A DNA stretch of 64,000 bases. Source: Oncomelania hupensis (Eukaryota; Mollusca; Gastropoda; Littorinimorpha; Pomatiopsidae). Both the position numbers and the translations under genes were made by a program. Within the stretch, counting starts at the first letter, position 1, and each line of letters opens with the position of its first letter. Location of the stretch: positions 6,594,378 through 6,658,377 of the forward strand of contig CM072522.1 in NCBI GenBank assembly GCA_036898135.1, given 5' to 3'. Below are positions 58,795 through 64,000 of this stretch, in pieces. The notes under the pieces are model-generated. The model did not search any database, was not told where the DNA came from, and saw nothing but the letters and a program-made list of their open reading frames with translations.

Positions 58795-59077
58795 GCACAC
58801 CAATGCACAGATAGAAGAGTTCAACACTAATACATACTGGAATGATCCTAAGCACTGACAGCATTGGATGGGCACAGCTGACAGACAGCTGGCGTGGCCG
58901 TGGGACCGTCTTGGGCGGTTGCTGCAGTCGAACTGATGCGGCGGCTGCCAGTGAATCATCTTTTACTACCCTTCTGGCACTGTCGCAGTGTCCCCCCTTT
59001 TTGCTTTTCCCAATTATCCCGCCTTCTCTGGCTCCCCCTCCGCCTACCCCCTCCCACACCCTTACCCCACCCTTTGT

Positions 59078-59110
<33 letters not shown>

Positions 59111-59600
59111 AATTACTGTTCTACTATTCTGCCTCATGCTTTGCCATAATATCTTTGTCGCGTTCTCTTCTTCAATTTATTCTCCTCTCATCTCCTCTCC
59201 TCAAATTCCTCCTCTCCAACACTGCTCTTGTTCCTCCACGGCGCCCTTAGCATTGCACAAAGGATCGGGCGCGCTATAGAGAAGTCGTCATCATCATCAT
59301 CGTCATCATCATCATCATCAGCATCAGCATCAGCATCACATCGCACTCGCCAATTCGTTTTTCCTTTCCTTTTAAACACCATCTCTTCACTCCACCTAAC
59401 GCTGCTGTTGCCGATTGTTGTTATGACAGATAGTGTGATCGTCCCTTTCTTCACAATAAGGCTTCTAGCTAGCACTACTAGTGCCTCGTGTATGGAATAT
59501 ATTAATTGTCACCACTTTCATCTAAATAATCTTTATTTAGAAGCATATTTTCTATATAATTATTTGTTTACAAACAATGTAACAGTTCTCTGAATAATAC
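58395..59600. other. Unassigned DNA with microsatellites
   Basis: (CTG)n/(CTA)n at 58685-58794, (CT)n at 59079-59110, and (CAT)n/(CAG)n at 59287-59338. Open frames at 58670-59111 have no recognised motifs or splice sites. Confidence 0.45.
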
Positions 59601-59613
59601 ATTTTGTCGGTAA

Positions 59614-62435
59614 TCCTATCCTATCCTATCCGTAACTCGAAAGTCGTTGGGGCACAACAGATGATCGTTTAACCAGCGTAATCCATCTTTCTTTGTCCTC
59701 AGCAACACTCATGGCTTCGCTCAGTGTCAAATCAGTCCATTCTCGAATGTTGTCCTTCCACCTCTTTTTCGGTCTCCCTCTTCTTCTGCCTGCTTGCACC
59801 GTGCCTTGAAGAATGGTCGTTGCAAGGCCTGATGCCTTGTGACGTGGCCATACCATCGAAGATTCCGTTTCTTCACCACTGTAAGCATGTTATCGTGTTG
59901 CCCAATGGCTTGTGTCGGACTTCGTCGTTGGTGATGTGCTGGGTATAGAAAATGCCCAAAAGTCTTCTGTAGCACCTCATCTCCATGCTTTGTATTCTTT
60001 GTTGGAGATTGCTGTGAGGGTCAATGTTTCACAAGCGTTTAGGAAGATGGAGATGACAAGGGAGCGCAGCAGCCTTACCTTGGAATGTAGACTGATGGTC
60101 GTGTCTTTCCAAATGGGCTTCAACCTTGTTAGGGCAGCAGTTGTTGGTGCGATCCTAGAGAGGACTTCCTGTCGGGACCCTATGTCTAATGCAATGGCTC
60201 CTAAATATTTGAAGCTATGCACTGTGTTGAGGGATCGGCCTTGGACTTTGATGTCTGTGTTGATGCCATTGGTGTTGTTGGTCAACAATTTGGTCTTTTC
60301 TGCACTTATTTCCATTTCAAAGGATCTGGAGGTAGTGTCAAATATCAGTACAGCTGCTCAAGTTCTTATTCCTCTCCAACCAATCCATCAATGCCATCCG
60401 CAAAACGGAAGTTGGAGATGGCTCTACCTCCTATGCTGACTGTGCCTTCGTGATATGCAAGGGCACCTAACATGATGCCTTCTAGGAAGATGTTGAAGAG
60501 TGTTGGAGAGGGTAGGCATCCTTGACGCACACCGATTGTTGTTCTGAACCAGTTCCCGATGACGCTGTTATGGAGGACTGCACTGGTAGCCTTGTCATAC
60601 AGGCTTTTGATGACTTCAATAATATGAGGGCTGATGTTGTACACTCTCATGGTTGCCCACAGGGCTGCATGTCAGACTCGATCATACGCTTTCTTGAAGT
60701 CTACAAAAATATGATATAGATGTTGTTGGTGCTGTAGGTATTTCTCGCAGATTATTCTGAGGTTAAAAATCGTTTCAGTGGTACTTTGTCCTGCCCTGAA
60801 TCTTGCTTGTTCTTCATCTATGATTTGTTCACCTTGGGGTTTCAGCCTGTTGAGTATTATTTTCCGGAGGACATTGCTGGGACGGTTGATGAGGCTGATG
60901 GTGCGATAATTTTTACACTCCTGAACGTTATCCTTTTTGTGAAGAGTGATGGCAAGCGACGGGGTCCATGGTGTTGGCCACTTGCCACTCTGCCAGATCT
61001 TGTTACAGATAATGGTGAGTGCGTCAATCATCGCTTCACCTCCTACTTGGAGCAGTTCCGCGGGTATGTTGTCCACTCCCGCTGACTTCCCTTTCTTCAG
61101 CGATTGCACCGCTGCCTCAACTTCTTCTAGGAGACATGGGAGGATTTCGGCTTCTCTGTTCTCTGGACATGCTAGAACTGATGGGTCTCCGTTTGGTGTG
61201 TACGTTGTAAAGGTCAGAGCAGTACTCTGTCCATTTATCCAAGACTTCTTGTTCTTCTGTAAGGCATATGCCAGACTTGCTTTGGATCGTAGAGATCTTG
61301 GGCTGTTTAACACTTGTCAGCCGTTTCACAGTCTTGTAGGCCTTCTTGCTGTTGTTCTTGTTCAGAGTGCTCTCTATTTCCTGGCATTGATATTCTATCC
61401 AGTTCTCCTTTACTGTGCGCATACCTTTTCGGATGTCATTGTTGATTTTTTGGTAGGCATAAGCTCCCTGTGAGATGTTCTTTTTATTTTTCATCTCTCT
61501 TCGTTTGTCACAGAGGTCCACGGTTTTTTCTTTGGGCGGTGCTTGCCAAGGATCTCAGTGGCGGCATCTGTCACAGCTGAGTTGAAGGTGGTGGTCATGG
61601 TTTTGAAATCTACTTCACCAGCTCCCAAATTGAGCAGTGGTACAAATTTCCCTCCAACTGTGGCTTCGAATATTACTGCTACCTCCGGGTATTGCAGTTT
61701 GTCCAGGTAGAACTTCAGTCTGGTGCACTTTGCTGTGTTTACTCTCTTCAAGTGGAGCCGGAAAGACATCATCACGAAATCGTGGTTACTTCCTATGTCT
61801 GCTCCTGGTAAAGTGTGTTTCCTTCCAATGTTGACGCTTGATCTGAAGCGTCTCTTGACCATGTAGTCAATCTGGTTGTGATGCTCACCGCTGGAACTGT
61901 GAAGCTTGTGGCGTTTGACGGTCGTTGTTTCACCTAGGCCTTTCCAGGGCAGTTCGCTGAAACCTAAAATGTTCCATCGATAGTAGTCCAGCTCGTGAGC
62001 CAGTTCTACTAATTTTTCCTCCGCAGTTAGTTAGGGTCCTGACATTCCAGGTTCCTGTGACGATGTTGTCTCTCGTGCGGATCTTGCTAAGTTGTCCATC
62101 AGTAGCACACTTATCACCTCCATCCTGGTGCCCAATGGAAGGAGCGGCCCTTGGTGACCCGGGCGACGACCGATCTGGTATGGAGTGAGTGGTTCTTTCC
62201 ACCATACGGTGTGTCTTGGCAAGAAAGACCTGGCGGGGCCCAATCCTCTCCAGGCTGTTGGCCACAGCCAAAATCCGAGCACGTGGCCGTTGAACCTATA
62301 GTAACGTGATATTCCTCCGTCCTGGCCGGTGACTTCTGTGTAGAAGACCGTGCTGACATCACCCCTGTTAGTCGCCTCTTACGACACGCCTGGAAACGTT
62401 CGGTCTATTCTGTTCAGTGCTCCAACCCACAGGAT
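59614..62435 (-). mobile_element. LINE family 1, copy E, both ends present, internally deleted
   Basis: ATTTTGTCGGTAA occurs at 59601-59613 and 62436-62448, a 13-bp target-site duplication that fixes both ends. In sense direction the copy has the 5' leader (start ATCCTGTGGGTTGG), endonuclease start (GTWNVRTL), and a deletion near 61880-61900 that removes most of the endonuclease. The endonuclease end follows (GADIGSNHDFVMMSF), then the RT (FVDFKKAYDRV, GVRQGCLPSPTLF, FRFADGIDGL), C-terminus and (GGATA)n tail. FADG replaces FADD at the catalytic pair, and several frameshifts break the ORF. It is dead, but it defines the family's length and termini. Confidence 0.9.
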
Positions 62436-62462
62436 ATTTTGTCGGTAAATATCTTATTATTT

Positions 62463-63243
62463 CCTATCCTATCCTATCCCGTAACCATCTTTCCCTGTCC
62501 TCAGCAACCCTGATGGTTTCGCTCAATGTCAAGCCAGTCCATTCTCGAATGTTGTCCTCCCACCTCTTTTTCGGTCTCCCTCTTCTTCTACCTCCTTGCA
62601 CTGTGCCTTGCAGGATGGTCTTTGCAAGACCTGATGATCTGGTGACGTGGCCATATCATCGGAGTTTCCGTTTCTTTACCACTGTGAGCAAGTCATCGAG
62701 TCGTCCAATGGCTTGTGTGATGGTCTGTCGGACTTCGTCATTGGTGATGTGCTGGGTATAGGAAGTGCCCAGAAGTTTTCTGTAGTACCTCATCTCCATG
62801 CAGCTCTGTGAGCAACCATGAGAGTGTAAAACATTAGCCCTAAAATTATTGAAGTCATCAAAAGCCTGTATGACAATGCTACCAGTGCAGTCCTCCACAA
62901 CAGCGCCATCGGAAACTGGTTCAGAACAACAATTGTTGTGCGTCAGGGATGCCTACTCTCTCCAACACTCTTCAACATCTTTTTAGAGCGCATCATGTCA
63001 GATGCCCTTGCAGATCACGAAGGCACAAGTCAGCATAAGGTGTAGAGCAATCTCCAACCTTCGTTTTGCGGATGACATTGATGGCTTGGTTGGAGAGGAA
63101 CAGCTGGTACAGAGGCTTGACACCACCTCCAGAGCCTATGGAATGGAAGTAAATGCAGAGAAGACCAAAGTGATGACCAACAACACCAATGGCATCAGCA
63201 CGGACAGCAAAGTCCAAGGCCAATCCCTATACACAGTTCATAG
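62463..63243 (-). mobile_element. LINE family 1, copy F, 5'-inverted (twin-primed)
   Basis: The segment 62463-62801 is the element's 3' end on minus, with (CCTAT)n tail. From 62797 the LINE reads in the plus direction (IIEVIKSLYDNATSAVLHNS, LRFADDIDGLVGEEQ, AYGMEVNAEKTK) and stops at 63243. CTTATTATTT at 62453-62462 and 63244-63253 is a 10-bp target-site duplication around the whole unit, so it is one insertion. Confidence 0.9.
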
Positions 63244-63247
63244 CTTA

Positions 63248-63480
63248 TTATTTACCTAAACAATATATTGTTTAAGTAAATAAATCATAATATAAGCTAA
63301 TATGGCATTGTTGCTAAATATGAACTTATTTAACTGTGTAATACATTATTTAGCAACAATAATGTGCTATTTAGAAATGTTTACAAATAATGATTTGTAT
63401 ACCTATATAATGCATTATATAGCCGAATTTGTTAAATAATGTATTATTTAGAAGATGTTGCTAAATAATGCATTATTTAG
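63248..63480. repeat. Cluster of short AT-rich palindromes
   Basis: 63248-63283 is a 36-bp palindrome with one mismatched pair. 63307-63319 and 63348-63360 are 13-bp inverted arms. 63403-63422 and 63461-63480 are perfect 20-bp palindromes (CTATATAATGCATTATATAG and CTAAATAATGCATTATTTAG), and 63433-63450 is a near-perfect variant. It may be a small palindromic MITE or tandemly evolved hairpin block; no terminal target duplication was recognised. Confidence 0.75.
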
Positions 63481-63490
63481 GTAAACAGTT

Positions 63491-64000
63491 CATTTTTTAT
63501 TTTCGTTACTTAGGAGATTGGCAGATACAAGTCGTATTACTGTGAGGTTGTGTGTATGATAAAGACATTGGGAAAATCGTGATTTTACGCAGTTTTGCAA
63601 TTTAAAATGAAGCAACTGTTTTCTTTCACTCTTTTTTTAAAAAAAAATATTTTGGCAACAGTATCAATATACGAAACTGCAAGGGTAACGGATCTGGAAA
63701 AGAGGGATTTATTATTTGTGTATTGTCGGGATTTCCTTCACAGTAAATACACATGGGAAGCTCCAAAGTTAACGGCGATCTTGTGAAAAAGAAAAAGCAG
63801 AAGCGCTGATTCCAGTTTTTCTGCACATCAGTACTCCTGCTACTGCCACTATCTTCTACACCTATCTCTGCGTGTTGGGGATAAATAAATGCCAAAAGAA
63901 AGCACTTTTTTTTTCTACTGACAGAGAGAACACTGAACACATCCGCTTAAAACTGACCTTAACCTTTCGTTTGTGTTTGGGACGTTACATACGTTTTATC
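63491..64000. other. Unassigned DNA
   Basis: Nothing recognisable; short open frames only. Confidence 0.4.

Noticed and set aside
58842..59111. Possible upstream exon of the PPxY gene
   Set aside because: Checked for a minus-strand donor in the required phase; none was convincing.

Overview
This window is animal nuclear DNA, most likely from a mollusc and probably a gastropod. The evidence is an intron-split gene with GT-AG splice sites, very dense microsatellites, several APE-type non-LTR retrotransposon families, tRNA-derived SINEs, piggyBac-like TTAA elements and decayed pieces of a Polinton/adintovirus-like DNA element. No operons, Shine-Dalgarno sites, CRISPR arrays or rRNA genes were seen. 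The gastropod assignment rests on the general character of the repeats and is an inference.

Only one host-like protein gene could be built. It lies on the minus strand at 50554-54802 and has four coding exons whose phases match. The predicted product is 443 residues: a short Thr-rich N-terminus, one membrane segment, a basic stop-transfer patch and a long Pro/Ser/Gln-rich tail carrying one LPxY and two PPxY motifs, as in membrane adaptors of NEDD4-family ubiquitin ligases.

Layout. 0.6-2.0 kb and 29.9-31.3 kb hold two remnants of the same virus-like element type: a coiled-coil/membrane protein pseudogene and a probable double-jelly-roll capsid-like pseudogene. One LINE family with an RTE-like layout and (GGATA)n 3' tails appears at 2.1-3.8, 8.6-8.8, 9.9-11.7, 14.4-16.6, 59.6-62.4 and 62.5-63.2 kb. 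Two of these copies have readable target-site duplications and one has the 5' inversion typical of twin priming. CR1/L2-group LINEs lie at 15.2-16.3 (nested in another LINE), 19.9-22.1, 41.6-44.6 and 52.4-52.8 kb. 22.1-24.1 kb is a mosaic of a GTAAAGGTT-rich repeat and a second repeat (R1) with a near-identical 265-bp duplication. 24.8-29.6 kb is a 4.8-kb, 12-bp-period minisatellite with extreme strand asymmetry and long accidental open frames on both strands. 31-50 kb is mostly microsatellites and small repeats: candidate LTRs, a TTAA-flanked MITE, a fold-back MITE and a TATA-bearing repeat (X). 63.25-63.48 kb is a cluster of short AT-rich palindromes beside two closely spaced LINE insertions.

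Most long open frames here are retrotransposon fragments or translated simple repeats. I found no convincing new multi-gene system. The best leads are the paired virus-like remnants, the PPxY membrane-protein gene, the minisatellite, the stem-loop repeat and the terminal palindrome cluster.
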